14,688 nucleotides of DNA from Ignavibacteriaceae bacterium (GCA_026193755.1 JAPHUI010000124.1:1-14688); one strand, 5' to 3'; numbered from the stretch's first letter, positions 6,948-14,688 are shown. Program-made: numbers and translations. Notes: a model not told the origin generated them from the letters alone.

Positions 6948-9431
6948 CTATAACCCGGATTTCCAATCCTTTTTGTTCAAAACTGGAAATGAAATATTTT
7001 TATATAAAACATTTTCTGTATCGATTTTAGGTAAAGTTCCAAAAGTTAAAACTTCTGTCGGACAGTTCACGACACAGGCTGAACATCTTACACATTCAAC
7101 ATCATTCATTGGAATTCCTTTATTCGCATAGTTCATAACATCTATTCCCATGTGACAAACTTTCGTACAGATATTGCAGGATATACATTTCTTTTTATCA
7201 GAAAAAATTCTGTAATGTGAAAAACGATTTACTATATGCATCCATGCAGCCAATGGACAACCAAAACGGCACCAGACTCTCCCGCTTAAAAAGAAATAAA
7301 CACCTAAGCCTAAAACTCCAGCGAATATAACATCAACACCTATGTAATAAAATTTTTGGAAGAAATCGGTAGTGTAGGAAACATTCTTATTAATTAATGG
7401 TATGTTGATATTATATAGAATCGAGAGAAGCTTTAATGCTGTTATGATAAAAGCTATTAACAAAGCCCACTGCCCAAAATTTTCCCATTTCTTTGCTTTT
7501 GGTCCGTGAGGAGCGAGAGTTCTGTATTCATCACCGAGAGTTTCGGCAAGTGCACCGCAGGAACAGATCCATCCGCAGTAAGCCCCTTTGCCCCAGCGGT
7601 AAACAATGTAAGGAATGACGACAAAGGTTTGAATAAAACTAAAAAACAGCCAGAAGGATGTAATATTACCATTATAAAGATTACTGAAATTTAATGGCCA
7701 GGCTAAAATAAAACCGTACGATCTCCAGTAGCTTTCACCGGGAAAAACTTGGGTAAGCATAAAGCCATCCTTACCTCCCAACGCACCGATACTGCCAAGA
7801 AATGGAAATACAAATTCGGGTAAAATAAATAATGGCAATGCTTGGATTAATATTAATGTCCAGGTTTGATATTTGATATAACGGGTTGGTTTCATTTTCA
7901 TTCTTCGCAATCCGAAAATGAAAATAGTTAAAGAATATAACCCGGTATACCAAAACGATTGCGACTTCCCCAGCAATTCAAATCCAAAGTATCTTCCGCC
8001 AAAAAATATTACAGTAAAAAAGACTGCGACAGAAATGAAGTAAAAATATTTAAATGTTTGCCAGTCAGGTTTTATTTGTGGGATATAATCTCTGAGAAAC
8101 TTATAAAGCAGATAAATGCCCAGTAAAACCGCTGCAGTTAAAGCAATATAAGCAACCCCAGCATTGATGTATTTAGTGACGTTCCATATTCTTGTTGAAT
8201 CCAAAAAAAGAGTTGAAAGTATAATTGAGGGAAGCGCGAAAAATTTAAACCAGAACTCTGCTGTAAACAGTTTTGAAAAAATTGTTCCCCAGGAATCCAG
8301 TTTGCCAAAAAAACTTCCGTAAAAATCAGCGCTGCTTTTACCAAAATAAATCACGCAGGAAACCAGCAGAAGCAAAGCAAGCTGAAGTTTAGCTGTAAGC
8401 GAAAGTTCTCCTTCCATTTGAATTTTAGATCTTTTAAAGAAATCCAGAGGAAGCTCTTTGCCGATCATAGTAAAGATCATGGAGTTATCAATTATAATTT
8501 CATTCTTATCCTTGCCGATAAGAATTACTTTATCTTCCTTAATTTCTTTAATATCCGATTTCATCATCAGTTTAAGTTTGTCATCTCTAACAAGCTTATT
8601 AAGCTTTTCAATATTGCCTTCCTTTGGGCGGGAGAAGGTCGGTTTGCGATAAGATATAGTTGTTGATTTTGCATGTTCTGCAACTGCAATTGCTGTTTCC
8701 AAAGCTGTGTCGCCACCTCCAACAATTAAAACATCGTGTCCTTTTGCATCAACTGGATCAAATAATCTATTAAAAACTTTAGGGAGATTTTCACCAGGGA
8801 CTTTAAGCATTCTTGAGTTACCTGATTTTCCAATACCAAGAATAACCCGAAGGGCTTTGTATTTTTGTTTTTTTGTAACAAGCTCAAAATGATCACCCAC
8901 TTTATTAATGGTCTCTACCATTACGCCTTCTTCTAATGGAAGATTTTTATCTTTAATTTGTGAGTAAAGTTCCTCTAATAAAGATTCTTTTGTGCCTTCA
9001 TTAATAACCAACTCTGCTTGCTGCTTGTAATCTACCGGTTCAGCATAGATGGGCTTGCCCTTAGGAAAGTTTATAATTGTGTTGTACTTCTGAGATGATT
9101 CAAGGATTTTAAAATTGAGATTCTGTTTCTGTGCCTCCAAACCGGCTGATATTCCCGCAGGGCCAGCACCAATAATGATAAGATCATAAATATCCTTTTG
9201 TAATTTTGATGACTTTAACTTTTTAAAATCATCAGTGTTAATTACGCGTCGAACAACTTTCCGTCCATTTTCTGCGGCGAGTTTAAGAAGTGGAATTCCC
9301 GTAAGATCACCAGTAACAAAAATTCCTTTAACAGACGTCTCTCCATTCTCACTTATCTTAGGATATCTTTCAACTTCACCAGTGGGAACATCTTTCTGCA
9401 GCCAGTTGAAATATTTCCTGAGAATGCTCAT
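6948..9431 (-). CDS. Fusion of a permuted-looking FAD/NAD(P) oxidoreductase with a NapH-like membrane 4Fe-4S module
   Basis: An 827-residue protein from ATG 9431. The N-terminal 60 residues hold KGIFVTGDLTGIPLLK, which resembles the C-terminal FAD motif of thioredoxin-reductase-like proteins. Next come the FAD Rossmann motif IIIGAGPAG (88-93 for GAGPAG) and the NAD(P) motif IVGGGDTALE (near 237), with ISYRKPTFSRPK behind it. About ten hydrophobic segments follow, interrupted by two NapH-type cysteine motifs, YCGWICSCG and VWCRFGCP. Two classical ferredoxin motifs close the protein: CISCNICTKVC and CVRCSACVVNCP. It should pass electrons between NAD(P)H, FAD, iron-sulfur centres and the quinone pool or an acceptor. 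As first gene of the run it may power the pathway; that is inference. A TTG start at 9485 would add 18 residues, but the shorter form begins right at the recognisable FNWLQKDVPTGEVERYP segment. Confidence 0.82.
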   Translation of the reverse strand: MSILRKYFNWLQKDVPTGEVERYPKISENGETSVKGIFVTGDLTGIPLLKLAAENGRKVVRRVINTDDFKKLKSSKLQKDIYDLIIIGAGPAGISAGLEAQKQNLNFKILESSQKYNTIINFPKGKPIYAEPVDYKQQAELVINEGTKESLLEELYSQIKDKNLPLEEGVMVETINKVGDHFELVTKKQKYKALRVILGIGKSGNSRMLKVPGENLPKVFNRLFDPVDAKGHDVLIVGGGDTALETAIAVAEHAKSTTISYRKPTFSRPKEGNIEKLNKLVRDDKLKLMMKSDIKEIKEDKVILIGKDKNEIIIDNSMIFTMIGKELPLDFFKRSKIQMEGELSLTAKLQLALLLLVSCVIYFGKSSADFYGSFFGKLDSWGTIFSKLFTAEFWFKFFALPSIILSTLFLDSTRIWNVTKYINAGVAYIALTAAVLLGIYLLYKFLRDYIPQIKPDWQTFKYFYFISVAVFFTVIFFGGRYFGFELLGKSQSFWYTGLYSLTIFIFGLRRMKMKPTRYIKYQTWTLILIQALPLFILPEFVFPFLGSIGALGGKDGFMLTQVFPGESYWRSYGFILAWPLNFSNLYNGNITSFWLFFSFIQTFVVIPYIVYRWGKGAYCGWICSCGALAETLGDEYRTLAPHGPKAKKWENFGQWALLIAFIITALKLLSILYNINIPLINKNVSYTTDFFQKFYYIGVDVIFAGVLGLGVYFFLSGRVWCRFGCPLAAWMHIVNRFSHYRIFSDKKKCISCNICTKVCHMGIDVMNYANKGIPMNDVECVRCSACVVNCPTEVLTFGTLPKIDTENVLYKNISFPVLNKKDWKSGL

Positions 9432-9998
9432 ATTAAGAAATTTCGGAAATTTAAGGATTGTATATTCAGCAATAGTAACAAACAAATAGCCGCTGGTTTT
9501 ACCCGTGAATATATAGATAATAAGGAAAATAAGTCATCACAAATCTATATCAATAATAAATCGAAAATAGATAATAGTAGTTATATGTGATTAATTTTTA
9601 TAAAGCCAATACTAAACACTATTTACTTTGGGGGATTTAGCTTGACCCTTTAATTTCTATTCACGTAATTTCGGTGTGAAAACAATTGACAGCAGCATCA
9701 AAGTTTTGCTAAAACCTTCCTCAAAATTAAATGTTATTAACTTCAAACAATCCTTGTATCTTATTAACAAATAACATATTATGTATCTGCCCCGATTAAA
9801 ATTTGTGTGTCATTTCAAAAAACATAAAGCGGGATTGTCAATCAAAATCTAATTTCGAGTGTTTTGGGGCAGTAATTTAAGTTTTGATTTTTTGTTTTTT
9901 GAATGCCGGGTAACATCGGATTTAAATACTCCGCCCAATTACCATCCAATACGTTAAACATTATTATTCAATTAATTCTTTTAAGAAAGGATCACTTT
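9432..9998. other. Long divergent intergenic region
   Basis: AT-rich spacer between the minus-strand operon and the plus-strand secreted-protein genes. It should contain two divergent promoters. Weak possibilities exist, such as TTGACA at 9686-9691, but none has both convincing boxes. A 7-bp inverted repeat, CTGCCCC (9787-9793) and GGGGCAG (9866-9872), encloses a smaller palindrome GATTGTCAATC (9833-9843). In-frame upstream extensions exist on both sides (a TTG at 9485, an ATG at 9903), but neither looks like real coding sequence. No tRNA or terminator hairpin seen. Confidence 0.55.
9983..9990 (+). promoter_or_regulatory. Ribosome binding site that fixes the start of the small secreted protein
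   Basis: The purine run AAGAAAGG ends 8 bases before ATG 9999. It supports that start over the in-frame ATG at 9903, which lacks such a site and would put 32 residues in front of the signal peptide. Confidence 0.6.
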
Positions 9999-10493
9999 AT
10001 GCAAGTGACAAGAACCATTTTACTTTTCTCACTAATAATTTTATACGGATTTTATTTTAATTCTTTTGCTCAACAAATCAAAACTGAGCTTAAGGATTTA
10101 TCAAAGGGAGCAGATGTTATCCTTACCGGGAAAGTCACTCAGCAAACTTCCAGCTGGAATGAAAATAAAACCAGAATTTATACTCACGCAAAGATTCAGG
10201 TTGAAGAGTATTTAAAAGGTAATAATAATGGAAGCTCTGTAATCGTTACTTATCCCGGAGGAGAAGTTGGCGATGTTGGTGAACTCTATTCCCATATGCC
10301 AAAGTTTAAGGACGAGGAAGAAGTATTAGTGTTCCTAAAAAAGGACGAGAAAAATAGCTCATATAAAGTCTTTGATGGGGAGGATGGTAAAATAAGTGTC
10401 ATGAACGATCCCAAGACCGGAGAAAAAATTACAACTTCAAACGTGCAGATTAATTCTATCAAAGCGCAAATTAAAAGTTTTGTAAACGATTAA
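9999..10493 (+). CDS. Secreted protein of unknown function (164 aa), upstream partner of the mosaic protease gene
   Basis: Exported protein with a signal peptide: a basic start, a hydrophobic core (ILLFSLIILYGF) and a likely cleavage after NSFA. The mature part of about 140 residues looks like one compact beta-rich domain. It starts LSKGADVILTGKVTQ, continues with an alternating ARIQV-like strand ending EEYLKG, then TYPGGEVGDVGELY and EEEVLVFLKKD, and finishes with a lysine-rich tail. I do not recognise a named family with certainty; small proteins with this ADVIxTGKV...LKG...FL pattern occur beside or inside secreted metalloproteases. It has no cysteines in the mature part and no catalytic motif. 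The neighbouring mosaic protease gene starts 70 bp downstream on the same strand with no terminator between, so co-transcription is likely. Confidence 0.75.
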   Translation: MQVTRTILLFSLIILYGFYFNSFAQQIKTELKDLSKGADVILTGKVTQQTSSWNENKTRIYTHAKIQVEEYLKGNNNGSSVIVTYPGGEVGDVGELYSHMPKFKDEEEVLVFLKKDEKNSSYKVFDGEDGKISVMNDPKTGEKITTSNVQINSIKAQIKSFVND

Positions 10494-10553
10494 TAAATCA
10501 TCCTGATAAATTCTATTAGCATTAAATTCAATCAAGTTTTCAATTTTAATAAC

Positions 10554-10558
10554 AGAGG
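10554..10558 (+). promoter_or_regulatory. Ribosome binding site of the mosaic secreted protein
   Basis: AGAGG with a 5-base spacer before ATG 10564. It supports this start, which is followed at once by a signal peptide. Confidence 0.55.
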
Positions 10559-10563
10559 CTATA

Positions 10564-13500
10564 ATGAGGAAATTTATAAACAGAATATTTTACTTAACCC
10601 TCTTTCTAACAATAATAATTACGTGCAATAATATTTTTGCACAAAATAATAACAACTCTTATGTTTTTAATGGTACATCCAGCCAGCTCTATATCTTAGA
10701 CGGACAACCTGTGAATGGCGATGCGAACCAAAACGGGTTTGGTTACTTTAACAGTGATGCTACTAACAAGCAGATAACTGTTCAAGCCTGGGTATATTTA
10801 ATTGGTGATACTCCTTCCGGTGTCGAAATTCCAATAGCGTATCGTACCGTAAATAATGGAAAAACATTTTCGATGTACTTAAAAGATAACAAGGCATATT
10901 TTTCCGTTGGAAACAACAATACTTCAACGGTGAATACTAATCAGCTACCGTCTTTTCAGTGGCTTGCTATTACCGGCACATACGATGGTAGCACTCTAAA
11001 AATATATTCAGGTGGTGATCTTGTCACTTCTGCTCCTTTTAATATTACTACTGGCTATAGTGTAACAAATGGATCGACTGGTCTGTTTGTTGGAAAATTC
11101 AGTGCTGGTGCTTTCAGTGGATTAATTGATGAAATCAGGATCTTTGACATTGCGTTGAGTGATAATAATATTAATAACTCCGGCGGAAACGGAAACCCTG
11201 CGGAAAATTTTCCACAATCACTCGCCCAGTATTTAAGAGGACGATGGTCTTTTACAGAATTTTCTTATTTCAATAGTATTAAATCACTCGAGGATCGATC
11301 GGACTACAATAACCATTTGAGAGTTCAAAACGTTGATCAAATTGTAAACAGTAAGCACCCACAATTGTTTGTGGTAAATTCAACTGGAGATGCCCCTGAC
11401 TTAAATCCTGGTGATGGAGTCCCGGATGCTGGTAATGGAGTTGTAACATTAAGAGCTGCTATTCAGGAAGCAAATGCTCTTGAAGGTTACCAGACAATAT
11501 TTTTTAATCTTCCAGGATCTTCGCCCTATATAATAGAGCCGGGAACTGCCTTACCAAACATCACCGAGCCAATTTATCTAAATGCAACTAGCCAGAGCGG
11601 CTATTCAGGTTCACCCTTGATTCAGGTGAATGGTCCATTTGGAGGATTAACCATTACCGCAGGCGGAAGCACTGTGCGTGGACTTATGATAAATAATTCT
11701 TCGGGTTACAGCTTAACTCTTTCTTCAGCCGGTGGAAATGTTATCGAATCAAATCAAATAGCCGGAATATTAATTAACTCCACAGCGAATAATATTAATA
11801 GTAACGTAATAACTGGTTCAATTGGAGATGGTATTTCTATTATTGCTGACGCTGGAAATAATCTTATTGGTACTTCTGTAAGTAATAACATATACGGAAA
11901 TGCGGGTTACGGTATATCGATTTCCAATGCAAATAATAATCAAATATCTAATAATACTATTGGAACAAATAATGGCGGAGGTATCTCCTTAAACAACAGT
12001 ACCGCTAATATATCATTGAATTCAATCAACCAAAACACTGGAGATGGTATAACTATTACAGGTGCTAATAGTAATACGGTTGAAGGAAATACAGTTACCG
12101 AAAACTCTGGTTTAGGTATTTCTGCAAATGGAAGTGCAGGAAATCAATTAACAAACAATACAGTTGGATCAAATACCCTCGGTGGTATTTCTTTAACAAA
12201 CAGTGCTGCTAGTTTAATCGGGAATACAGTTGCCGGTAATTTAGCTTTCGGTATTTCATTAACTGCTTCAAGTAGTAGTACTATTTCTGGAAACACAATC
12301 TCGGGTAATTCAAGTGATGGATTGATTATTAACGGCAATGATAATTCTTTAACTGATAATATAGTTACTAACAACGCTGGTTTAGGAATATCTTTATCAG
12401 CTGGTTCTGGAAATCAACTAACAAACAATACGGTTGAGACAAATAGTTTGGGTGGTATTTCGTTAATAGATAGTATGACAACCTTAACTGGAAATACAGT
12501 TACTGGTAATTTGACCTTCGGGATTTCTTTAAATACTTCAAATGGTAATACTCTATCTGGGAATACTGTTTCGGGCAATTCGAGCGATGGTCTGATTATA
12601 AATGGTAATGACAATACCTTAACTGAAAATTCCGTTACAAATAACACCGGTCTTGGAATAACCTTAACCGCTGGCACTGGAAATCAATTAACAAATAATA
12701 CTATCGGGACAAATACACTTGGTGGTATTTCTATTTCAAATAGTACGGCTGGCTTAACCGCAAATACGGTCACTGGAAACTTCGCTTTCGGAATTTCATT
12801 AAATGCTGTAAATAGCATCACACTTTCCGAAAATGAAATCTCTGATAATTCAAGTCATGGTTTAGTAATTAATGGAAGCAATAATCAGATCGATAATAAT
12901 TCAATTTTTAATAACGGTGCTTCCGGAGTTTTGGTTGCAACAGGAAACAATAACTCAATAATAAATAATTCAATTTATGATAACGCAACCCTGGGTATTG
13001 AATTAGCTGCCGGGGCAAATGATACTCAACAATACCCAACACTCTATACTCTTTACACCTGGCAAGATGAATCAGCTTTACCTGAAATAAAAGGTGGAAG
13101 TGCTATTCAAGGTATTCTAAATAGTACTCCCGAACAAATATTTAAAATTCAGTTTTTTGCCAACTCTAGCATGAGCTATAGAGAGGGTAAACGTTACCTG
13201 GGAGAAAAAGTAGTAACTACTGATATTGCTGGTGAAGCCGAATTTCTTGCTAATATAAAAGATGCTGTTCTTAACACTGGAGAAGTAGTAAGCGCTACTG
13301 CAACAAAACTTGATGTGGATAGTCTCCCACTAAGTACATCCGAGTTTTCAGAATCCATCGAAAGAGCAACTGATGAGGGTGACCATTATATAGCTAATAC
13401 TACTCTAGCCGGAATACCTCTTCACTGGTTGGACGGAAAAGGCGACTATCAAATTTATGGACCGGTAGTAGCCGGCGAAGTACAGCCTCCTGCTGGTTTT

Positions 13501-14688
13501 GCTAATGCCGTTGACAGTGGGTTTAACACCTGGAGTAATCTGCAGCAATTAATATATACCAAAAGAGCTTTAAGCAGTACCAATATCGGGAAATGGGGTG
13601 GTAATGCGGATGGAATCAATAATATTGTCTGGTTCCCAACTACTAGTATGTGGGAAGATTCTACGGGAGCGCCTACCAATGTGATTGCTGTAACAAGAGT
13701 TAGATATAATGCTTTAAATGGTGAAATAACAGATGTTGACCTCGCATTCAATGGTGAACCTGTATCGCTTACTGGTTTGGGGCAATTTTATTGGGCAACT
13801 GATGGATCTTCTGATAAGCTGGATGTTCAAAACGTTGCTACACATGAAATCGGGCATTATTCCGGACTGGCTGATCTTTATAACCCGGGTGATTTTAATT
13901 ATACATTATTAATGAAGAATAATAATCAGTTTGCCACGATGTATGGCCGCATTAATAACGGGGAAACCAGCAAAAGCAGTCTTCAACCTGGCCCTGCCGA
14001 TCCGGATTGGTTACCAAATCAGTTAGATATAACAAAATCTGATATTGGCGGTATTAATTATATCTATAATAATTTAGGTGACGTATATTACGATATCGCA
14101 TTAGTATTCGACGGTACGACTAACTTTACTTCGCCAGATGTTCTTAACGGATTAGTTACTTCTCAAAATGCTGCTTTAGAATTAGTAACTAAACTAAGAG
14201 TTGGTGATAGAATTGGTTGGGTGAACGGCACTAATCAAATATATCCTGTTGGAGATAACTTTAACCAGATATTATCTGATCTCGGTCAATTGCAAGCAAA
14301 TGAAACTGGTAATCTTGCTGAGCGAATAAGCGCTGCTGAAGTGTTGCTAAATTCGGCACCAACTACAAACAAGAAAATTATTATTTTATTCAGTGCGGGT
14401 GAAATTTCCCCATTCTCACTAATTACAGAGCTGAATGTTGATCCTGATATAAAAATCTATACAATGGGGTTTGAAGGCTTAAGTGATGGTCAGGATTTAA
14501 TGAGCTGGCTGGCAAATAAAACAAGTGGTGAGTACTATAAGGTGGTTAGTTCTACTGATATACCGACTGCAGTAAATATTATTTGGCTACGTTTACTGGG
14601 TGTCGAGATATCTTATCTCTCTGATGAAATTAGCAGTGAATATTTTGGAGGCGGTTTACAGTGGCAGGGTGGACTGCAATGGCAAGGC
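10564..14688 (+). CDS. Large secreted mosaic protein: LamG, CSLREA-like, beta-helix, metzincin protease, vWA-like (partial at right edge)
   Basis: 1375 codons are present with no stop. Order: signal peptide (1-26, cleavage after IFA); LamG/concanavalin-like domain (about 33-205, ending GLIDEIRIFDIAL); a CSLREA-like segment (about 268-306, NSTGDAPD and TLRAAIQEANA, but without its cysteines); a right-handed beta-helix of Asn/Gly-rich PbH1-type rungs (about 360-815) containing an exact 90-residue triplication; a beta-sandwich region ending ATATKLDV and STSEFSE (about 825-935), commonly found after such helices; a metzincin/matrixin-like protease (about 950-1165) with H1094-E1095, H1098, G1101, D1104 and a Met-turn candidate M1126 in ATMYG; a vWA-like domain (about 1174-1340) with a degraded metal site; and a GGLQWQ repeat at the edge. 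It is probably cell-surface or exported, likely through type IX secretion if a C-terminal sorting domain follows. Substrate unknown. Confidence 0.88.
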   Translation, partial: MRKFINRIFYLTLFLTIIITCNNIFAQNNNNSYVFNGTSSQLYILDGQPVNGDANQNGFGYFNSDATNKQITVQAWVYLIGDTPSGVEIPIAYRTVNNGKTFSMYLKDNKAYFSVGNNNTSTVNTNQLPSFQWLAITGTYDGSTLKIYSGGDLVTSAPFNITTGYSVTNGSTGLFVGKFSAGAFSGLIDEIRIFDIALSDNNINNSGGNGNPAENFPQSLAQYLRGRWSFTEFSYFNSIKSLEDRSDYNNHLRVQNVDQIVNSKHPQLFVVNSTGDAPDLNPGDGVPDAGNGVVTLRAAIQEANALEGYQTIFFNLPGSSPYIIEPGTALPNITEPIYLNATSQSGYSGSPLIQVNGPFGGLTITAGGSTVRGLMINNSSGYSLTLSSAGGNVIESNQIAGILINSTANNINSNVITGSIGDGISIIADAGNNLIGTSVSNNIYGNAGYGISISNANNNQISNNTIGTNNGGGISLNNSTANISLNSINQNTGDGITITGANSNTVEGNTVTENSGLGISANGSAGNQLTNNTVGSNTLGGISLTNSAASLIGNTVAGNLAFGISLTASSSSTISGNTISGNSSDGLIINGNDNSLTDNIVTNNAGLGISLSAGSGNQLTNNTVETNSLGGISLIDSMTTLTGNTVTGNLTFGISLNTSNGNTLSGNTVSGNSSDGLIINGNDNTLTENSVTNNTGLGITLTAGTGNQLTNNTIGTNTLGGISISNSTAGLTANTVTGNFAFGISLNAVNSITLSENEISDNSSHGLVINGSNNQIDNNSIFNNGASGVLVATGNNNSIINNSIYDNATLGIELAAGANDTQQYPTLYTLYTWQDESALPEIKGGSAIQGILNSTPEQIFKIQFFANSSMSYREGKRYLGEKVVTTDIAGEAEFLANIKDAVLNTGEVVSATATKLDVDSLPLSTSEFSESIERATDEGDHYIANTTLAGIPLHWLDGKGDYQIYGPVVAGEVQPPAGFANAVDSGFNTWSNLQQLIYTKRALSSTNIGKWGGNADGINNIVWFPTTSMWEDSTGAPTNVIAVTRVRYNALNGEITDVDLAFNGEPVSLTGLGQFYWATDGSSDKLDVQNVATHEIGHYSGLADLYNPGDFNYTLLMKNNNQFATMYGRINNGETSKSSLQPGPADPDWLPNQLDITKSDIGGINYIYNNLGDVYYDIALVFDGTTNFTSPDVLNGLVTSQNAALELVTKLRVGDRIGWVNGTNQIYPVGDNFNQILSDLGQLQANETGNLAERISAAEVLLNSAPTTNKKIIILFSAGEISPFSLITELNVDPDIKIYTMGFEGLSDGQDLMSWLANKTSGEYYKVVSSTDIPTAVNIIWLRLLGVEISYLSDEISSEYFGGGLQWQGGLQWQG
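12139..12948. repeat. Three tandem 270-bp units inside the beta-helix coding region
   Basis: Units start at 12139, 12409 and 12679, each opening with GGAAATCAA and encoding GNQLTNNT. The period is exactly 270 bp or 90 residues. Each unit has four beta-helix rungs of 22-23 residues with matching landmarks: LGGIS, GNxxFGISL, NSSDGLIING and TGLGI-like. Units 1 and 2 are closest; unit 3 is more diverged toward its end. A still more diverged, shorter relative lies just upstream. Confidence 0.85.
14650..14685 (+). repeat. GGLQWQ peptide repeat, two copies, reaching the window edge
   Basis: Two consecutive 18-bp units (14650-14667 and 14668-14685) encode GGLQWQ twice, and the last codon in the window begins another glycine. 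The two units differ at many third positions while encoding identical residues, which points to selection on the peptide. The number of copies beyond the edge is unknown. Confidence 0.6.

Noticed and set aside
7457..8344. Several short open frames within the fusion gene in other frames
   Set aside because: All overlap the intact 827-residue frame, whose FAD and iron-sulfur motifs are unbroken.
9432..9485. 18-residue N-terminal extension from a TTG start
   Set aside because: No ribosome binding site, and the recognisable protein starts at or just after ATG 9431.
9903..9998. 32-residue extension of the small secreted protein
   Set aside because: It would bury the signal peptide, while ATG 9999 has a good ribosome binding site.
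10564..10640. Lipoprotein signal on the mosaic protein (IIITC)
   Set aside because: Threonine at -1 does not fit a lipobox, and a standard cleavage site after IFA follows.
12144..12677. Two minus-strand open frames spaced 270 bp apart
   Set aside because: They lie antisense to the tandem repeat of the beta-helix gene and resemble each other only because the repeat does; no start context or domain is seen.
12139..12948. CRISPR-like array
   Set aside because: The repeats are 270 bp, in frame and protein coding, without short repeats separated by unique spacers.
13455..13751. Minus-strand open frame of 98 codons
   Set aside because: Antisense to the metzincin region of the clearly coding mosaic gene, with no recognisable motif.

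Overview
This looks like a piece of a low-GC genome from the Bacteroidota/Ignavibacteriota side of the tree. The evidence is an AT-rich sequence, very large mosaic secreted proteins (LamG, CSLREA-like, beta-helix, metzincin) and an ArsS-type cluster next to DUF547 and AhpD-like genes. The assignment comes from gene content alone. Both window edges cut through genes.

Left part (1-2053): the 5' two-thirds or so of a PAS/sigma-54 activator gene (minus strand, C-terminus beyond the left edge). Upstream of it lies a spacer of about 316 bp holding a GTTGCA palindrome. Next comes a minus-strand gene for a probably membrane-anchored MsrA methionine sulfoxide reductase.

Middle part (2054-9431): a plus-strand polytopic GT-C glycosyltransferase converges, with an 11-bp overlap, on a six-gene minus-strand run that is probably an operon. 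In transcription order the run is: (1) a large flavoprotein fused to a NapH-like membrane iron-sulfur module, (2) a TIGR04282-type (CofC/MobA-like) transferase, (3) a secreted DUF547 protein, (4) an AhpD-like CxxC protein, (5) the radical SAM enzyme ArsS, and (6) a family-2 (dolichyl-phosphate-sugar synthase-like) glycosyltransferase coupled to arsS by an ATGA overlap. ArsS, the AhpD-like protein and the TIGR04282-type transferase are typical partners in predicted arsenosugar biosynthesis. No arsenite methyltransferase (ArsM) is in the window. The flavoprotein-iron-sulfur fusion could feed electrons to the pathway, and the GT2/GT-C pair suggests a lipid-linked sugar donor. Both ideas are inference.

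Right part (9432-14688): after a long AT-rich spacer, two plus-strand genes encode exported proteins. The first is a 164-residue protein of unknown function. The second is a protein of more than 1375 residues that runs off the right edge. It combines a signal peptide, a LamG domain, a CSLREA-like segment, a right-handed beta-helix with an exact 90-residue (270-bp) triplication, a metzincin protease site (HEIGHYSGLAD), a degenerate vWA-like domain and the start of a GGLQWQ repeat.

No tRNA, rRNA, insertion sequence, CRISPR array or convincing rho-independent terminator was seen.
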